A stretch of DNA of 17,858 nt from Bacillota bacterium (GCA_017439615.1 JAFSIU010000141.1:1-17858), one strand, 5' to 3'. Positions 1 through 7,438 are shown, counted from the first letter of the stretch. The notes: generated by a model from the sequence alone, not told the origin. Numbers and translations: made by a program.

Positions 1-1173
1 TTTACATCACAGGACTTTCCTCTCAATAGTTTTATGATTGAAAACAGGAATATTGTCAAATGCTATACCAATAATGAACCCAATATATCCGCAGAAGCGA
101 CAAACGGACAATATATTATTATTGAGCTGGATAGCAATGACGAAGCTGCCTTTACTGTAACTGATATAAACGGCAGATGCAGATTCAGCAAAATAATACC
201 TGATCCTAAATCCGTCATTACATCGGCTCCCAAAAGAGGCGGCATTTTTGGTATTCAGACACAAAGAAAACCAATAAAAATCGGTGTCAGACAAATATAC
301 GATATTAAAGCAGCTGATAACAGTATTCTGCCCGCATGGACGCACATCCGGTTTAATAACCAAGAATTGAATCAGTTATCCGACCTGTTTCTTGAACAGC
401 AATTCAAAGATATAAGCTACAACCTTTTTATCCCCGAGAATTATAATGCCGCACAAAGCTATCCTCTATTGCTTTTCATTCATGATGCAGGCACAATCGG
501 TTTGGAATCAAAAATAACACTGGAACAAGGAATCGGTGCAACTATTTGGGCCGACAAACAAGAACAAACAAAACATCCATGCTTTATATTGGCGCCCCAA
601 CACAGCAAAGAGACTCCTATCACTCGTATCATAGACGGTCAATATACCGCAAGCGACGATATAAACACCATAAAAGAGATTTGTGATGAACTGCAAAAGC
701 AATATAATATTGATTCAAATCGCATATATCTTACCGGACAATCAATGGGATTTATGGCATCCATAGCACTGATGCTGCGTTTTCCACATTATTTTGCTGC
801 AGCACTGCTTCTTGCAGGGCATTGGGATGTGCAAAACACAGCCACATTATGGGATAAGAATATCTGGATATTTCTTTCTGCAGAGGATCAGGGCACAAAA
901 AGGATGCATGAACTGCCGCAAATGATCAGACATATGGGCGGCCAACTTGGAGAATATGAAGTAAATGCAGATCAGTCAAAAGAAGCAATATGCAAGTCTA
1001 TACAGGAAGCAGCAAATGACGAGAACAGCTTCCGTATTACGCGCTTTCTTCCGGATAGTATCTGGCGAAAGAATCAGCCTGACCGCACAAACGGCGGTGG
1101 GCACGACGGAACATGGCATTTGGTCTATCAACTGGAAGCTGCAAGAGATTGGTTATTTACACAAAAACTATAA
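1..1173 (+). CDS. alpha/beta-hydrolase, putative esterase or peptidase (5' end cut off by window)
   Basis: The frame is open back to base 1, and the first ATG (34) has no ribosome binding site, so the true start probably lies outside the window. Residue numbers count from that ATG. The second half is an alpha/beta-hydrolase domain of the predicted-peptidase/esterase type (COG4099-like): a strand-rich LLLFIHDAG segment (about 145-153), the nucleophile elbow GQSMG with Ser237, a probable acid in SAEDQG (Asp285) and a probable catalytic His in GGGHDGTW (His357). The first 110 residues are beta-rich and may be the Ig-like N-terminal domain found in such esterases. No signal peptide is visible, but the N terminus is missing. 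Substrate is unknown; an ester- or peptide-cleaving role is inferred from the fold. It converges on aspS and shares its terminator. Confidence 0.72.
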   Translation, partial: FTSQDFPLNSFMIENRNIVKCYTNNEPNISAEATNGQYIIIELDSNDEAAFTVTDINGRCRFSKIIPDPKSVITSAPKRGGIFGIQTQRKPIKIGVRQIYDIKAADNSILPAWTHIRFNNQELNQLSDLFLEQQFKDISYNLFIPENYNAAQSYPLLLFIHDAGTIGLESKITLEQGIGATIWADKQEQTKHPCFILAPQHSKETPITRIIDGQYTASDDINTIKEICDELQKQYNIDSNRIYLTGQSMGFMASIALMLRFPHYFAAALLLAGHWDVQNTATLWDKNIWIFLSAEDQGTKRMHELPQMIRHMGGQLGEYEVNADQSKEAICKSIQEAANDENSFRITRFLPDSIWRKNQPDRTNGGGHDGTWHLVYQLEAARDWLFTQKL

Positions 1174-1203
1174 AAGCACAGGCTAACAAGCCTGTGCTTT
1201 TAT
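1170..1203. terminator. bidirectional intrinsic terminator between hydrolase gene and aspS
   Basis: This is a perfect 14-bp inverted repeat (1170-1183 and 1190-1203) with a 6-nt loop. The stem ends in AAAA on one side and TTTT on the other, so it can stop transcription from both sides. It overlaps the TAA stop of the hydrolase gene and lies one base from the aspS stop at 1205. Confidence 0.85.
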
Positions 1204-1204
1204 A

Positions 1205-2998
1205 TTATTCTTTATCATTTTGAGACAGCGCAAGTGCGATATGCAATTCATTCAGCTGCTTCTCATCGACATCGGAGGGCGCCTGCATCATCAGGCAGGT
1301 TGCGCTCTGAGTTTTTGGGAAGGCGATGACATCGCGGATGCTGTCGCGCTGAGCCATCAGCATAACCATTCTGTCCAGACCGAAGGCAATACCGCCATGA
1401 GGAGGAGTGCCGAATTCGAAAGCCTCGAGCAGATATCCGAATTTTGCCTGCTGAGCTTCTTTATCGATATTGAGCAGATCGAAGATGGTTTCCTGAACAT
1501 CCCTGCGATGGATACGGATGGAGCCGCCGCCCAATTCAACACCATTGAGAACAACATCATAAGCCTTGGCGCGAGCCTTGCCTCTGTCGGTGGCAAGCAG
1601 CTCGATGTCGCTGTCCATAGGAGAGGTGAAGGGATGGTGAACTGCCTTCCACTTCTGATCCTCCTCTGCCCATTCGAACATCGGGAATTCGACAACCCAT
1701 AAGAAATTGAGCTCATCGGGATCGATGAGATTCATACGCTTGGCTATCTCGCAGCGCAGATGACCGAGAGAATCGGCAGTAACGGAAGGGGTATCCGCAA
1801 CAAACAAGAGCAGATCGCCGTCAACAGCAGACATTCTTTCAAGAATTGCAGCGAACTGATCTTCGGCAAAGAATTTCTGAATGGGAGATTTGATCTCGCC
1901 ATTGGCAAGGGAAATCCATGCAAGACCTTTAGCGCCATAGATGGAGGCATATTTTGCAAGGTCATCTATTTCGCGGCGGGAGAAGGAAGCACCGCCCTTG
2001 ACATTGATACCCTTGACCCAGCCGCCATTCTGTGCAGCATTAGCAAAGACCTTGAAATCGCAATCACTTACAAGATCGGCAATATCGACCATTTCCAAAC
2101 CAAAGCGGAGGTCGGGCTTATCAGAGCCATAGCGGCTCATTGCATCGGCATAGGTGATGCGAGGGAAAGGAAGCGGCAGATCGACATTCATTGCCTTTTT
2201 GAAAACATGGGCGAGCAGACGCTCGGTGATATTCAGAACCTGTTCCTCTTCAACAAAGGACATTTCCACATCCAGCTGAGTAAATTCAGGCTGACGGTCG
2301 GCGCGCAGGTCTTCATCGCGGAAACAGCGAGCGATCTGGAAATATTTATCCATACCGGAAACCATCAAAATCTGTTTATAAAGCTGGGGAGACTGAGGCA
2401 GGGCAAAGAAATTGCCGGGCTGCACACGGGAGGGTACGAGATAATCTCTTGCGCCTTCGGGAGAGCTCTTGGAAAGGATAGGAGTTTCGATTTCCAGGAA
2501 GCCTTCCTGATCCAAAAATTCGCGCATTGCAAAGGCAACCTTATGACGAAGCATAAGGCTTTTTTGCATTTCGGGACGACGCAGATCAAGATAACGATAT
2601 TTCAGGCGAAGGTTCTCATCGCAATTGACACCGTCTTCGATATAGAAGGGCGGAGTTTTTGCCTTGTTGAGAATCTTCAAATCAGTGGCATAGACATCGA
2701 TCTCGCCTGTTTTCAGATTACTGTTGGCAACGGGACGGGGAACAACTGTTCCCTTGACTGCGATAACAAATTCACTTCTGATGGATTCTGCTGCTTCAAA
2801 AAGCTCGGCAGAAGCGGTCTCGGGATTGAACACGACCTGAACAATGCCTTCTCTGTCGCGCAGGTCGACAAAGATAACGCCGCCGAGATTACGTCTGCGC
2901 TGAACCCAACCCATTAATAAAACTTCTTTGTCCTTGTCGGCAAGTGTCAGCTCACCGCAATAGCTTGTTCTTTTCCAGCCTTCTAATGCTTCACTCAT
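1205..2998 (-). CDS. aspS: aspartyl-tRNA synthetase
   Basis: This class II synthetase charges tRNA-Asp with aspartate in the cytoplasm. At 597 aa it has the usual bacterial length. In order: an OB-fold anticodon-binding domain (about 15-105, with GWVQRRRNLGG and VDLRDREG), the flipping loop SKSSPEGARDY (176-186), motif 2 CFRDEDLRADRQPEF (225-239), a GAD insertion (about 310-420), the GVELGGGSIRIH segment (486-497) and motif 3 GGIAFGLDRMVMLM (535-548). All catalytic segments are intact. The residue that separates Asp-only from Asp/Asn enzymes in Pseudomonas-type AspRS (His31) appears to be Leu38 here, as in E. coli, which favours an Asp-only enzyme; a second position (Ala91) matches neither type. 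The start is fixed by AAAGGAGA, which overlaps the hisS stop, so hisS and aspS are translationally close (12 nt apart). Confidence 0.97.
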   Translation of the reverse strand: MSEALEGWKRTSYCGELTLADKDKEVLLMGWVQRRRNLGGVIFVDLRDREGIVQVVFNPETASAELFEAAESIRSEFVIAVKGTVVPRPVANSNLKTGEIDVYATDLKILNKAKTPPFYIEDGVNCDENLRLKYRYLDLRRPEMQKSLMLRHKVAFAMREFLDQEGFLEIETPILSKSSPEGARDYLVPSRVQPGNFFALPQSPQLYKQILMVSGMDKYFQIARCFRDEDLRADRQPEFTQLDVEMSFVEEEQVLNITERLLAHVFKKAMNVDLPLPFPRITYADAMSRYGSDKPDLRFGLEMVDIADLVSDCDFKVFANAAQNGGWVKGINVKGGASFSRREIDDLAKYASIYGAKGLAWISLANGEIKSPIQKFFAEDQFAAILERMSAVDGDLLLFVADTPSVTADSLGHLRCEIAKRMNLIDPDELNFLWVVEFPMFEWAEEDQKWKAVHHPFTSPMDSDIELLATDRGKARAKAYDVVLNGVELGGGSIRIHRRDVQETIFDLLNIDKEAQQAKFGYLLEAFEFGTPPHGGIAFGLDRMVMLMAQRDSIRDVIAFPKTQSATCLMMQAPSDVDEKQLNELHIALALSQNDKE

Positions 2999-3010
2999 TT
3001 CAATTCTCCT

Positions 3011-4288
3011 TTAATCATTAATCACCAAGGCATTGATATAACTTGCCACCATCGATTCTTCTATTTCTTCCTGTGATCCGTCATGCATAGAACGGACCTG
3101 AACAACACCTTTTTCGACTTCGCTCTCGCCGACAATAACGGTAAACTTGGCACCGCTGCGGTCTGCTGCCTTGAACTGTGCCTTCATACTGCGGCCCAGC
3201 AAATCCTGCTCGGCTTTGATACCCTCACGACGAAGTTCCAAGGTAAGCTCAAAGGCCTTGTTCAAAATCTGCTTGTTATCAGCAGGTGCTGCAATCACAA
3301 AAACATCTGTTTTCTCTTCCACAGGCAGTTCGATACCGCAGGCATCGAGAGTGTTGAAAATTCTTTCCATACCCATGGCAAAGCCCACGCCCGGAGTGGG
3401 ATTGCCGCCCAGTTCCTCTACAAGACCGTCATAGCGGCCGCCGCCGCAGACAGCACTTTGTGCGCCGATGCCGACAGCCTGAATCTCGAAGGCAGTCTTG
3501 GTATAATAATCCAGTCCGCGAACAAGACGCTTGTTCAGAACATAAGGAATCCCGGCTGCATCAAGAGCGGATTTGACGCCTTCAAAATGCTCCTTGCATT
3601 CATCACAAAGGAATTCATCCATTGTGGGAGCATCCTTGGTCAATTCAGAGCAAATGGGGCTTTTGCAATCCAGAATACGCAAGGGATTGCGTTCATAGCG
3701 GGACTGGCAGCTTTCGCAAAGCTTGGGCAGCAGCGGCTTAAGATATTCCTGCAGAGCCTTTTTATGCTTGGCGCGGCACTCGGGACAGCCGACGCTGTTC
3801 AGATGCAGCTGCAGATTTTCGATTCCGAGTCTGCGATAGAATTCCCAGGCAAATGTGATGATCTCCGCATCTGCCAAGGGAGAGGCGGAACCGAATATCT
3901 CTATGCCAAACTGATGGAATTGGCGGAAGCGGCCTGCCTGCGGCTTTTCATAGCGAAACATCGGTCCCATATACCATACTTTGATAGGCTGCACAGCACC
4001 ATAGAGCTTATTTTCAAGATAGGCACGCACAGCAGAAGCTGTATTTTCGGGACGAAGAGTGAGCGAATGCTCCCCCTTCATCACAAAGGTATACATTTCC
4101 TTTTGCACTATATCAGTGGTATCGCCTACACCGCGTTGGAAAAGCTCGGTTTCTTCAAAAATAGGAGTGCGAATCTCGCCATAGCCATATTCCTTGCAAA
4201 GCTCACGCAGTTTGTTTTCGACATAACGCCATTTCGCCGTAGTTTCCGGCAAAAAATCATTGGTTCCTCTCGGTTTTAAAACAGACAT
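3011..4288 (-). CDS. hisS: histidyl-tRNA synthetase
   Basis: This class II synthetase charges tRNA-His. I chose the start at 4288 (425 aa) rather than the ATG at 4306: the internal ATG has GGAGA 5 nt upstream (4294-4298), gives the family N terminus with PRGTNDFLP, and the upstream ATG has no such site. Visible are motif 2 (108-131, GPMFRYEKPQAGRFRQFHQ), the histidine-specific RGLDYYT (258-264), GGGRYDGL (282-289), motif 3 (300-311) and a C-terminal HGTP anticodon domain (about 325-425, with GRSMKAQFKAADRSGA). Between motif 2 and RGLDYY lies an insertion with eight cysteines (168, 171, 191, 194, 208, 213, 228, 231), including three CxxC pairs, which could bind zinc. It is the first gene of the hisS-aspS pair and has its own promoter at 4326-4354, with a leader too short for a T-box. 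Confidence 0.97.
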   Translation of the reverse strand: MSVLKPRGTNDFLPETTAKWRYVENKLRELCKEYGYGEIRTPIFEETELFQRGVGDTTDIVQKEMYTFVMKGEHSLTLRPENTASAVRAYLENKLYGAVQPIKVWYMGPMFRYEKPQAGRFRQFHQFGIEIFGSASPLADAEIITFAWEFYRRLGIENLQLHLNSVGCPECRAKHKKALQEYLKPLLPKLCESCQSRYERNPLRILDCKSPICSELTKDAPTMDEFLCDECKEHFEGVKSALDAAGIPYVLNKRLVRGLDYYTKTAFEIQAVGIGAQSAVCGGGRYDGLVEELGGNPTPGVGFAMGMERIFNTLDACGIELPVEEKTDVFVIAAPADNKQILNKAFELTLELRREGIKAEQDLLGRSMKAQFKAADRSGAKFTVIVGESEVEKGVVQVRSMHDGSQEEIEESMVASYINALVIND

Positions 4289-4325
4289 AAATTTCTCCGC
4301 TTTCATTCAAAAATTTTCTTATAAT

Positions 4326-4354
4326 AGAATAAGATTTTAAACCCGCTTTGTCAA
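4326..4354 (-). promoter_or_regulatory. sigma-A-type promoter of hisS-aspS
   Basis: On the minus strand there is a perfect TTGACA (-35, 4349-4354), a 17-nt spacer, and TATTCT (-10, 4326-4331). Transcription should start near 4319, leaving a leader of about 30 nt before the hisS ATG at 4288. The -35 box sits inside an inverted repeat GCTTTGT-N6-ACAAAGC (4345-4351 and 4358-4364). Confidence 0.72.
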
Positions 4355-4383
4355 GCCACAAAGCCTTTTTTACAGCATTTTTC

Positions 4384-4410
4384 GCAGTGAATTCTGACAT
4401 AATTCACTGC
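4384..4410 (-). other. perfect hairpin across the end of the MBL-fold gene, no T-tract
   Basis: Arms GCAGTGAATT (4384-4393) and AATTCACTGC (4401-4410) with a 7-nt loop span the TGA stop (4404-4406) of the MBL-fold gene. On the minus strand the stem is followed by an A-rich, not T-rich, run, so it is not a standard intrinsic terminator. It could protect the 3' end of the dtd-MBL transcript or mark a processing site before hisS. Confidence 0.55.
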
Positions 4411-5018
4411 AGATAGGAATTCTTCTTTCTTTCATCTCCTATGCTGCTTGCACGGTCATGACCGGGATAAACTATCACTTCATCGGGAAGCACGAGCAGT
4501 TTTTCTTTGATGGACTTCAAAAGCTGTGGCAAAGAGCCTCCCTCCAGATCGCAGCGGCCGATATCATGATAGAAAAGAGTATCCCCTGTGAAAAGCTTAT
4601 CCTCGCACAGAATGCATATCCCGCCTCTGCTGTGTCCGGGAGTGTGGATTATCTTCAGCTGCAGTTCACCGAACTGCAGCTCCTCACCTCCCTGCAAAGC
4701 ATAGTCAACGGGAGATGCTTTGCTCACATCAAAGCCATATCTGCCGTTTTCTTTTATCATGCCGATATCGGCTTCATGCATATAAACAGGAATATTGAAC
4801 TCATCCCTGACTGCCATATTGGCGGTGATATGGTCATAATGCCCGTGAGTATTGATAATGGCACAGGGCTGCAGCTCGTTTTCTTTGATATAAGCAATAA
4901 TTTTGCTTGCTGCAAAGGCAGGGTCGATAATGACCGTTTTTTTGGTGGCTTTGTCGGTCAGAATATAGGTGTTATTATCGATGACACCGGATTTGATTAT
5001 TTTCAGTTCAAAGCTCAT
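4404..5018 (-). CDS. metallo-beta-lactamase-fold hydrolase, glyoxalase II-like
   Basis: This is a 204-aa soluble protein with a complete binuclear metal site of the glyoxalase II/MBL family: THGHYDH (His58, His60, Asp62, His63), His129 in HTPGHS, Asp146 in FTGDTLF and His187 in YPGHD. The C-terminal substrate domain of true GloB proteins (about 250 aa) is missing, so it belongs to the short YcbL-type group; hydroxyacylglutathione hydrolase activity is possible but not shown. It starts 22 nt after the dtd stop with an AAGGAGA site, so the two are one operon. The dtd-MBL-hisS order recurs in Bacillota, which suggests, without proving, a link to translation or metabolite detoxification. Confidence 0.9.
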   Translation of the reverse strand: MSFELKIIKSGVIDNNTYILTDKATKKTVIIDPAFAASKIIAYIKENELQPCAIINTHGHYDHITANMAVRDEFNIPVYMHEADIGMIKENGRYGFDVSKASPVDYALQGGEELQFGELQLKIIHTPGHSRGGICILCEDKLFTGDTLFYHDIGRCDLEGGSLPQLLKSIKEKLLVLPDEVIVYPGHDRASSIGDERKKNSYLQ

Positions 5019-5040
5019 ATCTTTCTCCTTTTAGCTCAGA

Positions 5041-5478
5041 CTATTTTTCCAGCATGATAGTCACAGGACCATCATTGTGTATCTCGACCTGCATATGAGC
5101 GCCAAAAACGCCTGTCTGCACGGGAATGCCATATGAACGCAGCTTGTCGGCGAAATATTGATAGAGCCTGTCTGCTTCTGCAGGCGGCGCACCGAGCCCA
5201 AAGCTTGGACGATTGCCGTGCGAACAATCTGCATAAAGTGTAAACTGCGAAATGAGCAGAATCTCGCCTTTGATATCCAAAATAGAAAGATTCATTTTAT
5301 CTGCATCATCCTTGAAGACACGCAGAGCAGAGATTTTTTTGGCAAGAAAATCTGCCTCTGCCTCTGTATCTCCCTGACCTACACCCAACAAAATAACATA
5401 GCCTTCATTGCAGCTGCCGACAATTTCGCCTTCGACAGCAACACTGCCTTTGTTCACTCTTTGTAATAATGCGCGCAT
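5041..5478 (-). CDS. dtd: D-aminoacyl-tRNA deacylase
   Basis: Dtd cleaves D-amino acids (and glycine mischarged on tRNA-Ala) from tRNA, acting in the cytoplasm as a homodimer. The chosen start (145 aa, the family length) gives the typical N terminus MRALLQRV and has GAGGTG at 5483-5488; the longer frame from 5511 adds 11 residues with no support. Both family signatures are present: SQFTLYAD (77-84) and the Gly-cis-Pro loop NDGPVT (135-140, Gly137-Pro138), which enforces chirality by rejecting L-aminoacyl groups. It is the first gene of the minus-strand cluster dtd-MBL-(hisS-aspS) and is divergent from holA. Confidence 0.96.
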   Translation of the reverse strand: MRALLQRVNKGSVAVEGEIVGSCNEGYVILLGVGQGDTEAEADFLAKKISALRVFKDDADKMNLSILDIKGEILLISQFTLYADCSHGNRPSFGLGAPPAEADRLYQYFADKLRSYGIPVQTGVFGAHMQVEIHNDGPVTIMLEK

Positions 5479-5509
5479 AAAACACCTCGGAAATTTTAGT
5501 TTATTTTTC

Positions 5510-5538
5510 ATTTTATCATTTTCTCACAAAAATGAAAA
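5510..5538 (-). promoter_or_regulatory. probable promoter of dtd-MBL operon
   Basis: On the minus strand: TTTTCA (5533-5538), a 17-nt spacer, TAAAAT (5510-5515), with a TGn extended -10. The -35 is weak. A perfect 10-bp inverted repeat (5505-5514 and 5529-5538) covers both boxes, though it is AT-rich and could be chance. Confidence 0.45.
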
Positions 5539-5556
5539 TAGTGCATTTCAAAGTAA

Positions 5557-5585
5557 TTGAATTTGTAACAGAAATAGTATATAAT
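5557..5585 (+). promoter_or_regulatory. promoter of holA
   Basis: TTGAAT (5557-5562), 17-nt spacer, TATAAT (5580-5585). It is about 30 nt before the holA ATG, which has an AGGAGAA site. It is back to back with the dtd promoter. Confidence 0.7.
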
Positions 5586-5614
5586 TTTTTTGACTTTTTC
5601 TTCAGGAGAAAATT

Positions 5615-6652
5615 ATGGGCATTTATGAAGATATCAAAAATAAGGCTTTGAAACCCTGCTATCTTTTCTATGGTGAGGAAAGCTATCTGCTGAGCAAAGC
5701 TGTATCCACTTTGAAGGGATATTTCGGCGGCGAAGAAAATGCTTTTAATATCGATATTTTCGATGCGGAAAACTGCACTCTTGCCGATGCGGTGCAGGCA
5801 GTCAGCACAGTTTCCTTCTTTTCAACGCAAAAGCTTGTGATAGTCAAGAATGTGCCATGGTTCTCCCCTGCCAAAAGGAAAACAGCGACTGCAGATGATG
5901 AAAATGAAACACCTGCGAAGGCTGTTGCCGGTCAGGATGATTTTCTGCAATATCTTGCCAATCCTCTGCCCGATTGCTGTCTGCTCTTGTGCACACAGGC
6001 ACCGCCTGATAAAAGGCTCAGTCTCTTCAAGGCTGTGCAAAAGCACGGCGGAGTGGAAAACTTCGAGCAATATAAAAAGGACAGGCTTATTGTCTGGCTC
6101 AAGGAGTTTTTTAATCAAAAAGGAATAACCGCGCGGCAGGATCTGCTGGATAATATGGCGGCAGCTTGCGGCGGAAGTCTTGAAATGCTGGAGCATGAGG
6201 CAGAAAAGGTGTTGCTCTTCACAGACCAAAAGGTAATCGGACTTGCAGACTGCAAGGAGATTTTAAGCCCCTCGACCGAGCTTTCAGTTTTTGAGCTAAC
6301 GGATGCAGTCTCGCAAAAGCAAGGTGTGAAGGCATTGGAACTTTATGAAGAAATGCTTGCCCGCGGAGAAGCATCTCAAAAAATCGCAGCTCTTCTCATT
6401 AAGCAGTTTCATCAGCTGCTCATCACAGCTGATATGCAAAAGCAAGGCTTCGGCACACAAAGCATCAAGCAGGAATTGGACTTAAGGTTTGACTTTATGG
6501 TAACAAAGCTTTGCCGCAATGCTCAGCTTTTCTCAACCGGTGAGCTGATGCGCAATATCGATGCATTGCTCACTGCAGATTTCAATTCCAAAACCGGAAG
6601 CGGAAACATTGATGAAGCACTTAAAGACATTCTGCTCAAAATCAGCGTATAA
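5615..6652 (+). CDS. holA: DNA polymerase III, delta subunit
   Basis: Delta is the clamp-loader subunit that opens the beta sliding clamp during replication. The 345-aa length is normal. The family N terminus is clear: CYLFYGEESYLL (15-26), the degenerate nucleotide-site region of delta, followed by ENAFNIDIFDAE (41-52), STVSFFSTQKLVIVKN (64-79) and LLLCTQAPPDKRLSLFKA (123-140). The helical middle domain (about 150-215) and the C-terminal collar domain with SVFELTDAVSQKQ (224-236) also match. A Lys/Asp/Glu-rich insertion at about 86-105 is likely a surface loop. holA followed by rpsT is the common order in Bacillota. No terminator lies between them, so some read-through into rpsT is likely. 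Confidence 0.93.
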   Translation: MGIYEDIKNKALKPCYLFYGEESYLLSKAVSTLKGYFGGEENAFNIDIFDAENCTLADAVQAVSTVSFFSTQKLVIVKNVPWFSPAKRKTATADDENETPAKAVAGQDDFLQYLANPLPDCCLLLCTQAPPDKRLSLFKAVQKHGGVENFEQYKKDRLIVWLKEFFNQKGITARQDLLDNMAAACGGSLEMLEHEAEKVLLFTDQKVIGLADCKEILSPSTELSVFELTDAVSQKQGVKALELYEEMLARGEASQKIAALLIKQFHQLLITADMQKQGFGTQSIKQELDLRFDFMVTKLCRNAQLFSTGELMRNIDALLTADFNSKTGSGNIDEALKDILLKISV

Positions 6653-6679
6653 ATGGCATAAAATAAGAAAAATAAATGC

Positions 6680-6708
6680 TTGATTTTTGGATTAAGCTAT
6701 GCTATGAT
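6680..6708 (+). promoter_or_regulatory. promoter of rpsT
   Basis: TTGATT (6680-6685), 17-nt spacer, TATGAT (6703-6708). The transcript would have a leader of about 55 nt that is U-rich and ends in the AGGAGGTG site of rpsT. Confidence 0.68.
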
Positions 6709-6769
6709 AACTGATAGTCGTTAAAAATTTGTCTTTTTATATATATTTTTCCTGTCAGGAGGTGAAAAA

Positions 6770-7030
6770 ATGCCCAATATCAAATCCGCTAAGAAAAGAG
6801 TTGTCGTTGCAGAGCTCAACAGACAGAAGAATGCCAGCCAGAAATCTGCTATCAAAACTCAATTGAAGAAATTTGATGCTGCAGTAGCTGCCGGTGATAA
6901 GGAAGCTGCCTCCGCAGAATTGGTCAAGGCTGTTTCCGCAGTTGACAAAGGCGCTAAAAAAGGTCTTTTGCACAAAAACGCAGCTGCCAGAAGAAAGTCT
7001 GCTCTTTACGGCGCTTTCAACCAGATGTAA
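6770..7030 (+). CDS. rpsT: small ribosomal subunit protein bS20
   Basis: bS20 binds 16S rRNA early in 30S assembly. The 86-aa product has the family start MPNIKSAKKRV, a high Lys/Ala content and the C-terminal LHKNAAARRKSAL block (65-77). The start is set by a strong AGGAGGTG. In the leader, CCTGTCAGG overlaps that site and flanking T- and A-runs could pair, so a weak hairpin might mask it. The gene has its own promoter and its own terminator, a monocistronic unit. Confidence 0.97.
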   Translation: MPNIKSAKKRVVVAELNRQKNASQKSAIKTQLKKFDAAVAAGDKEAASAELVKAVSAVDKGAKKGLLHKNAAARRKSALYGAFNQM

Positions 7031-7033
7031 TTC

Positions 7034-7071
7034 AAAAAGCTTTCCGATTTCGGAAAGCTTTTTCTTTTTTT
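7034..7071 (+). terminator. intrinsic terminator of rpsT
   Basis: A 13-bp perfect stem (7034-7046 and 7051-7063) with a 4-nt loop is followed by a T-rich run to 7071. It begins 3 nt after the rpsT stop. Confidence 0.9.
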
Positions 7072-7117
7072 GCAAAAATATCCGTGATAATAATATCTGC
7101 CACTTTTGCTATTGCTA

Positions 7118-7147
7118 TTGACTAGTCAAGCGAAAATATTTTATAAT
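7118..7147 (+). promoter_or_regulatory. promoter of acyl carrier protein gene
   Basis: TTGACT (7118-7123), 18-nt spacer, TATAAT (7142-7147). It is about 57 nt before the ATG at 7205. Confidence 0.7.
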
Positions 7148-7204
7148 AGCAAGCAGAAATGATACATGTCATTAACAATTCAAATTCTATTAGGAGGAAA
7201 CAAA

Positions 7205-7426
7205 ATGACCTTTGAAAAAATTGCTGCCATTATCGCAGAAAAGCTTGAAATGGATATCGATGCTGTGAAGCTCGAAAGCACCTTTGACGATCTTGAAGCC
7301 GACTCTCTCTATGTTGCGGAGATCATGATGGAAATCGAAGAGACCTTCGACATCAGCCTTGATAATCTCGGCGATGCAGAATGCGTTGCCGACCTGGTCG
7401 ATTATGTCGACGCACAATTGAAATAA
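7205..7426 (+). CDS. acpP: acyl carrier protein
   Basis: This 73-aa acidic protein carries acyl chains on a 4'-phosphopantetheine arm for fatty acid synthesis. The attachment site is Ser34 in LEADSLYV (30-37), followed by the recognition-helix sequence EIMMEIEETFDISL (39-52). I start at 7205, where AGGAGG (7192-7197) sits at good distance; the frame from 7166 adds 13 unsupported residues. The residue after DSL is Tyr rather than the common Asp. The gene stands alone, with its own promoter and terminator and no fab or fap genes nearby, so it may be the main ACP or a second, dedicated one; I cannot decide from the window. Confidence 0.92.
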   Translation: MTFEKIAAIIAEKLEMDIDAVKLESTFDDLEADSLYVAEIMMEIEETFDISLDNLGDAECVADLVDYVDAQLK

Positions 7427-7438
7427 GCATAACATAAG

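Noticed and set aside
34..40. Complete first gene starting at the ATG at 34
   Set aside because: There is no Shine-Dalgarno site before it and the frame is open to base 1, so the gene is more likely cut by the window edge.
1760..2917. Long plus-strand frame (385 codons) opposite aspS
   Set aside because: It is antisense to an intact, well-conserved AspRS, has no ribosome binding site, and its product resembles no protein family. It is a codon-bias shadow.
3083..4279. Plus-strand frame of 398 codons opposite hisS
   Set aside because: It covers almost exactly the HisRS gene in antisense and has no start signals; a shadow.
4289..4403. T-box riboswitch upstream of hisS
   Set aside because: The gap is too short, no T-box consensus or specifier stem is seen, and the promoter leaves about 30 nt of leader.
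7034..7071. Regulatory RNA or attenuator between rpsT and acpP
   Set aside because: The stem plus U-tract directly after the rpsT stop is a plain intrinsic terminator, and acpP has its own promoter downstream.
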